Shown: positions 7,841-16,933, numbered from the stretch's first letter. The stretch: DNA of 64,000 nucleotides from an uncultured Bacteroidales bacterium (GCA_903959905.1 CAJBYO010000054.1:1-64000); one strand, 5' to 3'. Numbers and translations are program-made. The notes: a model not told the origin generated them from the sequence alone.

Positions 7841-7887
7841 CAGTGAACAACGCATAGTGTTGAGTGAAGGGTGAAGAGTGAAAAATT
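7841..7887. repeat. Dispersed repeat, copy 1 (CAGTGAACAACGCA type)
   Basis: The sequence from CAGTGAACAACGCA through GTGTTGAGTGAAG and GAGTGAAAAAT is nearly repeated at 20712-20750, upstream of the SRPBCC gene. GTGAA-like short words recur inside each copy. Confidence 0.75.
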
Positions 7888-7922
7888 AACAGTGGGGAAA
7901 AGCAGAACAGGTTCCGTTATCT

Positions 7923-7956
7923 AAAAAAAAAGCCGCCCCAGTCTCCCGGGACGGCT
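7923..7956 (-). terminator. Rho-independent terminator of the large surface-protein gene
   Basis: On the minus strand AGCCGTCCC pairs with GGGGCGGCT (stem 7931-7956, one mismatch) and is followed by a run of eight to nine T (7923-7930). It lies about 30 bases after the stop at 7987. Confidence 0.85.
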
Positions 7957-7986
7957 CAACCAAACACAAGGCCTGAGATGGGGGGT

Positions 7987-9807
7987 CTACAACTTCACCA
8001 GCTTCATCGTCTCCACATAGCCGTCAGCCACAACCTTTACAAAATAAAGGCCTGCCTTGAGGTCAGAGGAGTTGAATTCATGCTGTTTCTCGCCGATCAT
8101 GCTTTCTGTCATCACCTTGTCGCCACGGACCGTGAAAACCTCAATTTTTACATTGCCGCGGAGGTTTTCACCTTTCTGAACAAGGGTGAAGTTGCCGTTG
8201 GTCGGGTTCGGGAAGATGCTGAAGGAAGCAAGATCAAGACCGGTGGGTGTATTTTCACCTGTGCCTGATACAGTGGCCGGCATTAACGGAGCGACGCAAA
8301 AGGTGCCCGGTGAAATGTAACCGTGCATATAGCTTCCGGGCTGGATCTGGGTACCTGGCAAGTAAGAGATCTTCTGCCAGGCGATAAAGGTTGCGCTTGA
8401 CCCGCTCAGCAGTGTGAACGGGTTGCCCGGTCCACCTACCGTGATGGTGTTGGAAGCATTGTAGCAGGGAGTTAAACCGCCGCCGATCTCGCCGCCAACC
8501 GTGAGGTTTTCAGGAATTCCCGGGGTGGTGGTAAAGGTCATATCGTTACCGTAAATATTGATGCCGCCAAAGGTCACAGCCCTGATCCGGAAATGGTAGG
8601 TCGTGTTGGCTGTAAGTCCGGTCAACGGGGCATTGATGTTAAGTAATACGCTGCCGTTCACAAGGTAGGGAGTCCCGTTTACTGTTGTGCCGTATGCCGT
8701 TGTCGTTCCATAGTCAAAGTAGAGATTGACATCCGTGGCATTGGGATTGATGGTGCCGTTCACTGTGGCAGAATTGCTTGTTACATCTCCTGCTGCAGTT
8801 GTCACAACGACCGGCATGGACGTGAATTCATAAGCGCCGATGTCGGGTGGATTCGTGCGGGTTACATTGGCAAGGTCGGTAGGCAATGTCGGGATATAAA
8901 CACCTGCCTTTGGCATGGCAGTGGTGGTTGGTACAAAATTGGTTGAACCGGTAAATACAGGGTCAACATTAACGGTGTTTGCATCCATGCCGGTAGCAGC
9001 TTGCCAGTCGGCCAGGGTAATCTTATCCGCACCGCCGTAATAGCCTATCCTTGCACCGATACCGTCGCAGAAGTAATCATTGTTGCCCAGGAAGGTGAAC
9101 CCGGGGTTCGTCCCTGTCGTGATACAATATGACTTTGATGCAGGCGTCCCTGAAACCGGCTGAGATGAATTTTTCAGGATGTTATCGCGAATATCAAGCT
9201 GGGTGATATTGTTGGCCATGCCAATACATGCAGACATCCCCGACACAGTGGAAGAAAGATAATTGCCTCCCATGTAAATGGTGTTGTGCTGGATTTTAAT
9301 ATTACCACCGCTCTGTAAGAAAATACCGAACGGATTTGCCCCGGTAACCGATGTACTCTGGCCAGGTGATTTGATATTGTAGATCAAATTGTCGGTAATT
9401 TCGGTTAACGAGGTTGCTTCTGCCAGATAGACAATACCTTCAGCTCCGTTCATCGGGAAGGCTGTTCCTGTCTGATTGAAATCATGGATGATATTTTTCC
9501 TGATCTTGGTATTGGTGCATCCGGCGTTGATATAGATCCCTGCAGTTACAGGACCTACAGCCATTCCCTGGGCAGCGCCGATTAGTTCATTGCCGGTTAT
9601 CCTGACATTGTCTGTGTAAGACATGGAAATAGCATACTGTGCGATGACGAGCGACATATCTCCGATAATATTATCAGACACCTCTATGTTGGTCGCTTTG
9701 TTGGTGGCGATACCGGCAATTTGCAAGCCGAATTTGGCACTGTTGATCGTGTTGTTATGGATCACGATATCATGGTAACCGCAATTCCCGGTTATGGAGT
9801 ACATCAC
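7987..9807 (-). CDS. C-terminal part of a T9SS-exported beta-helix protein (after an in-frame TAG)
   Basis: This 606-codon frame is in phase with the gene at 9814-12885, separated only by a TAG at 9814-9816. A GTG at 9807 and an ATG at 9804 could start it, but the sequence there is mid-domain with no signal peptide. Order: right-handed beta-helix repeats rich in N-x-I and GI-x-I (about 1-300), a DIGAYEF end-cap, a fibronectin-III-like domain (about 330-430), an adhesion-type segment with YLPGTQIQPGSYMHGYI, and a type A T9SS sorting domain in the last 75 residues (FSIFPNPTNGNF ... GLYFVKV). By itself it could not be exported, so it is best read as the second half of one broken or readthrough gene. 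Confidence 0.8.
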   Translation of the reverse strand: MMYSITGNCGYHDIVIHNNTINSAKFGLQIAGIATNKATNIEVSDNIIGDMSLVIAQYAISMSYTDNVRITGNELIGAAQGMAVGPVTAGIYINAGCTNTKIRKNIIHDFNQTGTAFPMNGAEGIVYLAEATSLTEITDNLIYNIKSPGQSTSVTGANPFGIFLQSGGNIKIQHNTIYMGGNYLSSTVSGMSACIGMANNITQLDIRDNILKNSSQPVSGTPASKSYCITTGTNPGFTFLGNNDYFCDGIGARIGYYGGADKITLADWQAATGMDANTVNVDPVFTGSTNFVPTTTAMPKAGVYIPTLPTDLANVTRTNPPDIGAYEFTSMPVVVTTAAGDVTSNSATVNGTINPNATDVNLYFDYGTTTAYGTTVNGTPYLVNGSVLLNINAPLTGLTANTTYHFRIRAVTFGGINIYGNDMTFTTTPGIPENLTVGGEIGGGLTPCYNASNTITVGGPGNPFTLLSGSSATFIAWQKISYLPGTQIQPGSYMHGYISPGTFCVAPLMPATVSGTGENTPTGLDLASFSIFPNPTNGNFTLVQKGENLRGNVKIEVFTVRGDKVMTESMIGEKQHEFNSSDLKAGLYFVKVVADGYVETMKLVKL

Positions 9808-9813
9808 AATACC

Positions 9814-12800
9814 CTAGGCATTGTAAACGTTGTCGGTATGGGCCCTCACAACACAGTTTTTAATGGTGATGTTTCCGGCGCCGATGGTTCCGTTATTGTA
9901 GAGTCCGATTGCAGCAGCGAAACCCGATACAGCGGTATTCTGGAATGTGAGGCTCTTGTCAGTCCCTCCACTGTTTGATCCGTCAATGATCACATGCTGT
10001 GCTCCATTGAGTGAGATCATACTCCAGTAATTCGGGGTAAGGCCAAGGTAGGAAGTCAAAAAATTAGGAGTCGCTCCCGGGGCGGGTTTGATGGTGAGGG
10101 TATTTACCGAAGTTGCTCCCTGGATCTGGTTGATAATGATGGGATAGGTTTCAGAACTGTATACGTTGTCAGTAAGCAGTAATGTTACCGGGCAGGTGAA
10201 TTCTTTGATATTGATGCTGTTGATAGCCGCTGTCAGGGTAGCAAAATCCTGTCCGGTCCCAACGGTGAAAGTGCCACAGATTCCCTGTATGATGACATAT
10301 TTGCTTGAATTGGTTGGCGGGGTGGCTGCAGTTGGGGGATTGGCAGAAAAACCTCCTGATCCAAGGATCGGGAAGGTTCCAACGTTCTTGGCAGCGCTGG
10401 CATCCTGTGCCACGACGTAATAATATACGGTATCACCGAGGATCGTTCCGGCTCCGAAAGAAAATGAATACTGGTTGTTCCCGTCTGAAGTACCGGTTGC
10501 ATATGCCCAGGATCCATTGTAGTTCTTTTTCCAGCAAACACGGGGCAAACCGTCGCCGGATACAGGTACTCCGCTGGCATCCGTAATGGTGGCAGTGAGG
10601 GTGCGGTCAAGCATTGACATGGTGTTCTGGAGGAGGGTGTATGAAATCACCGGGGGGATAAGATCAAGTGGCATTCCGGCAAACTCATCGGCGCCAAGGT
10701 CAGGGGCGGTGGCAGGGAAGCCCGGGTCGTTGGGATACCCGGAATTGGGGAAGCGTGCATCGTTGTCAAAATCATTGGCAATGGATACCGGCGTTGAGAT
10801 AACCTGTCCGGCACTTTCACATTGCGTGGCAACAGCCGCGTTGATATGGAGATTGTAAGGAGTGGTGGCCACCTGTGTGAATGGCGGATTTTCGGTGATG
10901 GAATTGCCTTCTCTGGGGAACATTCTTGCTTTGTAGGCAACAAGGGTTTGATCGGAGTTGGTCCCGTCATAGAAAATCAGGTGGTTTGATGCTGGTGTGC
11001 CGGCATAGTAGTCATTGTTGTTGGTGATGGCACCGATATTGGTTGCCAGGGCAACACCTGATTTGAAAGCAACGGCAAGTCCTGCGCCGGTTGGAGTGGT
11101 GTTGTTTACAATGATGTTGTTCCTCAGGTCAACACTTGCCGGACTTGAGCCAACATAGAGCCCTACTGAGCCGAACCCTGTACCTGCAGATGTACCGTCA
11201 AGGTAAACGGTATTGTAATAAATATTCAGATAATTGGTGGAGGTTGCGCCGCCATAAATCCCGTACTGAGCAACGGCAGTAGTGGTATTTGGGGTCTTCA
11301 ACTCACTGACATAGTTGTTGTAAACGTTCATTGTACCACTACCTGTTGAACTTGACAGGTTGATGCCATAAACCAATGCACTTGCAGCAATTGAGTTGAT
11401 ATTCTGGATTTTGTTGTTGTAAATATTGGTTGTATATCCGTTCCCGGTATACACGCCATAGATGGTGCCCCTGGTGTTCAGCTGGTTGGAAAAGGTATTA
11501 TTATAAAAATTTTTAACAGAGGCGCCATTCAGAAAATAGAAGCCATAGGCGCCGCCAGATGTGGCACCGGTGTTGTTGTCAACCAAGTTGTTATAAACAT
11601 TTGTTACCGGTCCGGCCGTGCCGCCGCCGCTGATGTACATGTAGTAGGATGTCCCGCTGCCAACTACAGACTGCAACCGTAAGTTGCCAGTCACAGAGTT
11701 TCCGTAAAAGTTAACTGAGGCGGGAGTGGTCGGGCTGCCGAAAAGGTACATATATGCTACAGTTCCCGTTGAAGTTGTTGTACCTGAACCATACGTGTTG
11801 TTTGTGACCTGGCAGTTGTTCCAGTTTATGGTCGCTGCAGAGATGTAGTTATAAATGCCATAAAAATTACCGGAAACTGCGTTTGCATAGGTGCAGTTTG
11901 TCACCGTATTTGAATAGAAATTATAGATGTTATCGGTAAAGTTTGTGCCCATGTTGTTATAGATACCATAAAATGCACCGGTTCCGGTATAGGCAATGCT
12001 GATAGTATTGGAATAAACATTCGTACTTGCATTGTTTGCCGTATTCATCTGGATGCCTGCGCAGGCACCGTTTCCGTCAACCGTGCCGTTTATCGTATTG
12101 TTCGCGATCGTCATCCTGTTCTGGTAGGAGGTATAAATACCGTAATCAACCACCGTGCTGCCGCCAAAACTGGTGACGGTGTTGCCGCCGTCTTTCCCGA
12201 TTTCTGTTGACTGATCATAGAGTGCATAGGGTGCAGTAGGGTCGGCATAACCATTGATGAGGATGCCGCTGTAACAACCTGAGATATTGTTGCTGTAATA
12301 TTTATTGTTTGAATTCGAACCGTTGGGAGTGTCAACGGTCAATGGGGTGACAGGCGCACCGGGTGTTACGTTGGCGGAATAAATTCCCACAGTTGCCGTA
12401 TTTGTTTTTTTAAGGGAGATATTACAGTTTTTAATGGTAACATTCTGAGATCCATCCTGTGCTGAAGCCTTCAGGATCGCATAGCCCCATTCGATGACTC
12501 CGGTTGGCTCGGCAACATCAATACCGTCAAAGGTGATGTAATCTGTTCCCTGGAGGGCGAAAACGTAATCAGTTGTATTGGGCCCTGTTACACAACCAGT
12601 GATGACAGGATTGGCGCCTGCTCCGCTACGTTGGAAGAGGATAGGATTGGCGGCGGTACCTGTTACAGTAATCAAACCGGAAGTCAGAAGAGGAAAGGTT
12701 TCCGTGTGTCCGCCGGCAACACTGAAAGTTACCCCTCCGGGGCCGACACCCACTGAATTTAGCGCAAAAATTGCATTGCTCACAGAGGAATAGTCACCGG

Positions 12801-12885
12801 GGATTGTCTTAATCCCGGTCAACTGGCCAAATGAAAGCACACTGATCATCATGACAAAAATCAGGGTAAAGAAAGTTTTTCTCAT
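9814..12885 (-). CDS. N-terminal part of a T9SS-exported beta-helix surface protein (ends at an in-frame TAG)
   Basis: The ATG at 12885 gives a classic signal peptide (MRKTFFTLIFVMMISVLSFG) and 1023 residues up to the TAG at 9814-9816. It opens with a surface-repeat start (IPGDYSSVSNAIFALN). Long parallel beta-helix runs follow, with YSN-TIS and NIYNN ladders full of Asn, Tyr, Gly and Thr. A D-x-GADEF cap, a bacterial Ig-like segment (about residues 730-850) and a second beta-helix opening (FTVGTGQDFATLTAAIN) come next. The frame continues unbroken after the TAG into a sorting domain. Upstream ATGs to 12987 precede the signal peptide and overlap the small gene at 12914. The likely role is a large cell-surface or released adhesin-like protein. 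Confidence 0.82.
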   Translation of the reverse strand: MRKTFFTLIFVMMISVLSFGQLTGIKTIPGDYSSVSNAIFALNSVGVGPGGVTFSVAGGHTETFPLLTSGLITVTGTAANPILFQRSGAGANPVITGCVTGPNTTDYVFALQGTDYITFDGIDVAEPTGVIEWGYAILKASAQDGSQNVTIKNCNISLKKTNTATVGIYSANVTPGAPVTPLTVDTPNGSNSNNKYYSNNISGCYSGILINGYADPTAPYALYDQSTEIGKDGGNTVTSFGGSTVVDYGIYTSYQNRMTIANNTINGTVDGNGACAGIQMNTANNASTNVYSNTISIAYTGTGAFYGIYNNMGTNFTDNIYNFYSNTVTNCTYANAVSGNFYGIYNYISAATINWNNCQVTNNTYGSGTTTSTGTVAYMYLFGSPTTPASVNFYGNSVTGNLRLQSVVGSGTSYYMYISGGGTAGPVTNVYNNLVDNNTGATSGGAYGFYFLNGASVKNFYNNTFSNQLNTRGTIYGVYTGNGYTTNIYNNKIQNINSIAASALVYGINLSSSTGSGTMNVYNNYVSELKTPNTTTAVAQYGIYGGATSTNYLNIYYNTVYLDGTSAGTGFGSVGLYVGSSPASVDLRNNIIVNNTTPTGAGLAVAFKSGVALATNIGAITNNNDYYAGTPASNHLIFYDGTNSDQTLVAYKARMFPREGNSITENPPFTQVATTPYNLHINAAVATQCESAGQVISTPVSIANDFDNDARFPNSGYPNDPGFPATAPDLGADEFAGMPLDLIPPVISYTLLQNTMSMLDRTLTATITDASGVPVSGDGLPRVCWKKNYNGSWAYATGTSDGNNQYSFSFGAGTILGDTVYYYVVAQDASAAKNVGTFPILGSGGFSANPPTAATPPTNSSKYVIIQGICGTFTVGTGQDFATLTAAINSINIKEFTCPVTLLLTDNVYSSETYPIIINQIQGATSVNTLTIKPAPGATPNFLTSYLGLTPNYWSMISLNGAQHVIIDGSNSGGTDKSLTFQNTAVSGFAAAIGLYNNGTIGAGNITIKNCVVRAHTDNVYNA

Positions 12886-12913
12886 TGTTTTGGGTTTTTG
12901 GTTAATAAATGCT

Positions 12914-13090
12914 TCAGTTTGTATTGTCATCAGCGATTTCAATGCGGGTATCAGCCTGATTTGCTGGTCCTGTTGCCGGCAAGTCAAGTGATTCCCTGAG
13001 TTTTCTAAGCAGTTCGTTCTCCTCTTTCTTCTTTTGAATCAGATTCGAAAGATCGTTTAGCCATGAATCGGGCTTTGTGTTTTCATCCAT
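12914..13090 (-). CDS. Small hypothetical protein (58 residues)
   Basis: From the ATG at 13090 (MDENTKPDSWLNDL...) the peptide has 58 residues: a charged amphipathic helix with LIQKKKEENELLRKLRE, then a polar acidic tail. ATGs at 13120 and 13159 are also in frame. It ends 28 bases before the signal-peptide start of the large surface protein and follows the TPR/LuxR regulator on the same strand, so it may share their transcript. No family recognised. It could be a small cytoplasmic adaptor or a spurious frame. Confidence 0.45.
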   Translation of the reverse strand: MDENTKPDSWLNDLSNLIQKKKEENELLRKLRESLDLPATGPANQADTRIEIADDNTN

Positions 13091-13230
13091 AGTAAAAGTG
13101 CGAAAATCGCTGGTTGACATTTTGCCGGCAAATCTATTCCTGATTCGCACACATGTCAATTATTATGGCATTACAAAAGCTATAGGGGAGGTTACAAAAC
13201 ATTACAGGGTTGAGGGTTAGGGAGTTGGGT

Positions 13231-13338
13231 GGGCGGGCGGACAGGCGGACAGGTGGACTGGCGGACGGGTGAGCGGGTGAACGGGAGGAGGGACAGGCGG
13301 ACAAAGCGGACAAAGCGGACGGGCGGACGGACGGACAC
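13231..13338. repeat. GC-rich 8/9-mer direct repeats, unit GGCGGACA
   Basis: About a dozen degenerate copies of GGCGGACA / AAGCGGAC fill most of the gap between the small protein gene and the regulator's stop. The same word family makes the array at 61541-61613, nearly 50 kb away. ORFs on either strand here are repeat-derived. Confidence 0.85.
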
Positions 13339-13366
13339 GTGGATTGGGGACCTGGCGGAGAGGGGG

Positions 13367-15142
13367 TCAGACCTGGGAGAGGAACATGACGAGGTTTTCG
13401 TCTTTGGCGACGCCGAGTTTCTGGCGGAGCCTGGAGCGGGCTACGGTGATACTGTTCAGCGATTGGTAGGTGATGGCTGATATTTCTTTTGTGCTCATGT
13501 TGAGGCGCATGAAGGCACACAGTTTCAGCTCATTGGGGGTGAGGTCGGGGTAAAGGGCACCCAGTTTTTTATAAAAATCAATGTGAACGTTCTGGAATCT
13601 GACTTCAAAATCTTTCCAGGTATCGGTATTGGAGGTTTGCTCCAATTCATATATGACAGACATAATGATCCTGGCGTTCGAAGAACCTTCGCTCATCTCA
13701 AGTTTTTTAAGTTTTTCTGCGATGGTCATCACCAACTCATTCATTTTAGACAGGTACACAACATTGGTAGTAAGTTCTTTATTCTGAAAATCCAGTTTCT
13801 CCTGCAATCGCTGTTGTTCCAGTACTGCTTTCCCTTTACGCTGTTTCTCCAGTTTCAGCATAAGGAAGAGTATGAGGATCACCGCCAGCAACACCGCGCC
13901 GCTGGAAATATAGATGATGAGCATTGTTCTTCTGGCTGACTTGGCAAGCGTAATATTCAGTTCATCCTCCTGGTGTTTCTTCTCATATTCCTGTCTGATT
14001 TCCAGTAGTTTAACAGCCTTAATGTTGCCGGATTTTGCCAGACTATCCGCCTGGGACATGTAAATCTTGTAGTAAAACAATGATGAATCCAGCCTGTGTT
14101 GCTGTTCGTGGATCATGCTGAGTTGCTTTGACGTTATCATGACTTGCTGGATCTGCTCCATTGACCTGGCAACAGAATAGCCCTCAAGGTTGTAGGCAAG
14201 TGACTTTTTTAAGTCGCCCTTTTTGTACCATGTATCTCCCAACTGTGCCATTAATTCGGAATACTGGATATTCGGAGGCCCTGGATGGATGGTAGCATGC
14301 TTTTTCAGGATCTCGAGGCTTGTGTTCAGGATTACAATGGCTCCGTTATAATCCTTTTGTTTGCTCCTGATCATCCCCAGGATCATCAGCGCCCGCGCTT
14401 CAAGGATGTTATCTTGTGCAATTTTAGATGCTTCAATCGCCTGTCGGTTATAATCCTGGGCCATATCAAGATTCCCAAGATAGAAATAGCATTCTGCCAG
14501 ATTGAGCAGAGGGTAAGCTGTGTTTAGAGTGTCCTTTATTTTCCGGAAGAGCTGAAGTGCCTGGATATAGTATACAAGTGCATTGTTAAAATCATCGGAA
14601 CCCATGTAAATATTCCCGACATTGTTGAGCACATGCGGCAAAATCCTGTCCAGATTTACTTTTTCCGAAATGTCAATAACCTCCATGTAATATGTCATTG
14701 CTTCGGCTATGTTGTCCCTGACGAGGCATATACTGCCCATCATTGACTTCATTTTTGCATACTGGACATCCTCCTTGCAACTGCCGTAATACCTGGCAGC
14801 GAGTGTGAAGTTAAGAAACGCCTGGTCAAGGAGATTTTGCTTCAACCCGAAAAAAGCGGCCTGTGCATAAACTTCTGCCAGTGGTTTTTCGGTTTTAAGA
14901 CGGATCGCAAGGTTCTGGGCCTCTTTCCAGTATATAACAGATGAATCGGGATTCACATCTTCATAACACTTTGACATTGCGAGGTAAAGGGTTATTTTTT
15001 TTGCAATATCATCAGTCTTGAACAATGCAGCATGAAGACTGTCAACCTTTGGCCTGCTTGCATAGGTTTTATTCCATGGCAAAATGGAAATCCATGCAAC
15101 CAGGATGATTATAATAGTAGATTTGATTTGAAGGACTGACAA
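13367..15142 (-). CDS. TPR-containing, membrane-anchored regulator with LuxR-type output domain
   Basis: The protein has 591 residues. Order: signal peptide or N-terminal anchor (about 8-28), periplasmic TPR-like helical repeats (about 35-370), one membrane helix (about 406-428), a cytoplasmic coiled coil (about 430-485), and a C-terminal helix-turn-helix of the LuxR/FixJ sort (534-591) with LTPNELKLCAFMRLN, STKEIS and R-x-RLRQKLG. This is the Bacteroidetes layout in which a periplasmic sensor feeds a DNA-binding tail directly. The last 58 residues match those of the response regulator at 37035-38006. It lies upstream of the small protein and the giant surface protein on the same strand, so it may control them (inference). 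Confidence 0.85.
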   Translation of the reverse strand: MSVLQIKSTIIIILVAWISILPWNKTYASRPKVDSLHAALFKTDDIAKKITLYLAMSKCYEDVNPDSSVIYWKEAQNLAIRLKTEKPLAEVYAQAAFFGLKQNLLDQAFLNFTLAARYYGSCKEDVQYAKMKSMMGSICLVRDNIAEAMTYYMEVIDISEKVNLDRILPHVLNNVGNIYMGSDDFNNALVYYIQALQLFRKIKDTLNTAYPLLNLAECYFYLGNLDMAQDYNRQAIEASKIAQDNILEARALMILGMIRSKQKDYNGAIVILNTSLEILKKHATIHPGPPNIQYSELMAQLGDTWYKKGDLKKSLAYNLEGYSVARSMEQIQQVMITSKQLSMIHEQQHRLDSSLFYYKIYMSQADSLAKSGNIKAVKLLEIRQEYEKKHQEDELNITLAKSARRTMLIIYISSGAVLLAVILILFLMLKLEKQRKGKAVLEQQRLQEKLDFQNKELTTNVVYLSKMNELVMTIAEKLKKLEMSEGSSNARIIMSVIYELEQTSNTDTWKDFEVRFQNVHIDFYKKLGALYPDLTPNELKLCAFMRLNMSTKEISAITYQSLNSITVARSRLRQKLGVAKDENLVMFLSQV

Positions 15143-15253
15143 TGCTGAATCGGTTGGTCATTGTAAAAGTAATTTATTTTTTGTTTTTCATCATGAACAA
15201 CCGGTGAAAAAAAATCAGGCGCTGGAGGGGGAATGGAAAAACGTCCGGTGTAG

Positions 15254-15325
15254 GGCCATGCCATGGCATGGCCAACCGGCGACAAATGATTGTTTTGTAG
15301 GGCCACGCCATGGCGTGGCCCTACA
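15254..15325. repeat. Two REP-like palindromes
   Basis: A perfect 20-nt palindrome (15254-15273, centre CCATGG) and a perfect 30-nt palindrome (15296-15325, core GGCCACGCCATGGCGTGGCC) lie 22 bases apart. They share the arms TAGGGCCA and GCCATGGC, so they are two copies of one element. They fill the gap between the small outer membrane protein gene and the TPR regulator. Their look is that of REP elements mobilised by RAYT (IS200-like) transposases; no such gene is in the window. Confidence 0.8.
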
Positions 15326-15374
15326 CCAACAGATGATCCCACGAACCCCGCCAGAATTTGATGAACCTGGAAGG

Positions 15375-15938
15375 TTATTTCAGTTTGAAGATCACGCCGA
15401 TGTTGGCATTGGTGGAGTTGTACCCGACCTCCCCGTTGATGCCAAAGGACTTGTTGAAGAAGTAAGAGGCTCCGAAGAAAATCCCGAAGTAGGGATAGAC
15501 GGGTGTGTAGCCGCTGTTTCCCGGATGGTCGTCGAACGTATGGGCGCAGAACCCTATCCCTGCAGGGATGCCCCCATAGGTGTCGAGCCCCTCAACATTC
15601 CATCCGTAATGCCATGCTGCACGGGCGCCGAAAATAAAATTCACCCACGACTCATTCCAGCCATCGCCGTAGTGGTTACTGAAAAATGAAAAGGTGGCCT
15701 CACCGCCAAGGGTGACCACACCGGGACCGAGGTCCCACATGCCTGTTTCGAATGATCCTTTCAACGCAGGTCCGAACCCGGCACCGTTGCCGAAGAAATG
15801 GGTGCCCGGCCCAACGCCGGCATTGATAACCCATGAGTTCAGCCTTACCGGGTCAAGAGGGCCGGCGGCATTGGTGATGATGGGGGATAAGGTTAAAAGA
15901 AATGATGTCAGCAGAATTATTTTCAGTAAGTTACCCAT
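15375..15938 (-). CDS. Putative outer membrane protein
   Basis: From the ATG at 15938 there are 187 residues with a signal peptide ending near ITNAAG. The mature part is Gly- and aromatic-rich with alternating strands (GPALKGSFETG, VTLGGEATFSFF, VNFIFGARAAWHYGW, YFGIFFGASYFF) and ends NIGVIFKLK. This pattern fits an eight- to ten-stranded beta-barrel. No named family recognised. The frame upstream to 15974 adds residues before the signal peptide. It is monocistronic by appearance, followed by two REP-like palindromes. Confidence 0.7.
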   Translation of the reverse strand: MGNLLKIILLTSFLLTLSPIITNAAGPLDPVRLNSWVINAGVGPGTHFFGNGAGFGPALKGSFETGMWDLGPGVVTLGGEATFSFFSNHYGDGWNESWVNFIFGARAAWHYGWNVEGLDTYGGIPAGIGFCAHTFDDHPGNSGYTPVYPYFGIFFGASYFFNKSFGINGEVGYNSTNANIGVIFKLK

Positions 15939-16048
15939 ATGATTAATATTTGGTGGATCAATCTCCCACTCCATAACTGCTATCCTTAAAAGGAACAGAA
16001 TTTTCTGTGTTCCCCGAACAAAATCCTCCTTTTCAGGAGGAGCAAAGT

Positions 16049-16083
16049 CCCTCCCTTTTTGGAGAGGGATTTAGGGTGGGGTC
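16049..16083. repeat. REP-like GGGAGGG element, intergenic copy
   Basis: CCCTCCCTTTTTGG is followed by GAGGG and a GGG-x-GGGGTC tail. It matches the element at 20307-20341 inside the O-methyltransferase gene along its whole length with few changes. A small CCTCC...GGAGG hairpin (16025-16040) sits beside it. Confidence 0.75.
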
Positions 16084-16149
16084 CTCATTAAACGTCATCC
16101 TTCCTGAAATTGGTATATCAACCCATTATTTTTTTCAAAGAAGCCGGAT

Positions 16150-16195
16150 AGATCTGAGATTTGAGATCTGAGATTTGAGATCTGAGATCTGAAAT
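16150..16195. repeat. Heptamer direct repeats, unit GAGATYT
   Basis: About six head-to-tail GAGATTT or GAGATCT units lie just past the 3' end of the PAP2 gene. The array is the reverse-complement relative of 6241-6274. Confidence 0.8.
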
Positions 16196-16228
16196 TCCCA
16201 TGCCCCCGGAAATTCCTCATGATCCGTA

Positions 16229-16801
16229 TTAGTTGCTGATATCTGGCTTTGGCCGTAAAAACCATCCGCACAACTGCCCGAACCCCCATCCGATAATGCC
16301 TCCGGCCAACCATCCGGCCATGATGTCAACAGGATAATGAACACCGAGGTATATGCGGGAATAGGCCATAAAAAATGCCCAGGAAAGCATGAGGAGTGGG
16401 AAATACCGGAATGGCCGGGCTAAAAGGATGATCATGAAAACGGCAATGGCCAGGTTGTTTGAGGCATGCGCTGAATAGAACCCGAATTGCCCTCCAAGGT
16501 AGCCGTTTACAGTATGAATGCCTGTTAAGCCATCTTCGTGCGAAGGCCTGGGTCGGGCCACCGTTTCTTTCATGAGATTGGTTAACTGATCACTCACGAT
16601 GATCATAAATGCAGCAAATAAAACGACCCACAAGGCTTTCCACCTGAACTTCCGGATAACAAGACCCAGAAGCAACAGGTATAAAGGCAGCCAGGTAATG
16701 CTGTTCGTTCCGTAAAAGAAAATGGTATCAAAAAACGGTGAATGAAAACCGTTCAGGAAAAGAAACAAACTCTGATCAATTGATTTTAACGATTCCAGCA
16801 T
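16229..16801 (-). CDS. PAP2-superfamily membrane phosphatase
   Basis: The 190-residue protein has about six membrane helices and the three PAP2 signature blocks: KETVARPRPS (near 79-88), the FYSAHASN block that stands for PSGH (near 108-115), and SRIYLGVHYPVD (near 147-158) with the catalytic His. Enzymes of this type remove phosphate from lipid phosphates such as undecaprenyl diphosphate or lipid A. The exact substrate cannot be read from sequence. Its start is separated from the obgE stop by a heptamer repeat array. Confidence 0.85.
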   Translation of the reverse strand: MLESLKSIDQSLFLFLNGFHSPFFDTIFFYGTNSITWLPLYLLLLGLVIRKFRWKALWVVLFAAFMIIVSDQLTNLMKETVARPRPSHEDGLTGIHTVNGYLGGQFGFYSAHASNNLAIAVFMIILLARPFRYFPLLMLSWAFFMAYSRIYLGVHYPVDIMAGWLAGGIIGWGFGQLCGWFLRPKPDISN

Positions 16802-16816
16802 GCCACCTGTTCAATT

Positions 16817-16933
16817 GTCATTCGTCATTCGTCATTCGTCACTTGTCACTTGTCACTTGTCACCCGTCACCCGTCACGCGTCACCTGTCACCCGTCACCC
16901 GTCACCCGTCACCCGTCACCTGTCACGCGTCAC
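16817..16933. repeat. Heptamer array, unit GTCANNN, overlapping the obgE 3' end
   Basis: Nearly 17 units of exactly seven bases run without a break. GTCA is constant, while the last three bases change in blocks: TTC three times, then CTT three times, then mostly CCC with GC and CT variants. The last units lie inside obgE, where they encode its final residues and stop codon. Confidence 0.9.

Noticed and set aside
9814..9816. Genome-wide TAG reassignment as explanation of the split surface gene
   Set aside because: The other genes end normally and no other gene shows internal TAG codons, so a local event is more likely.
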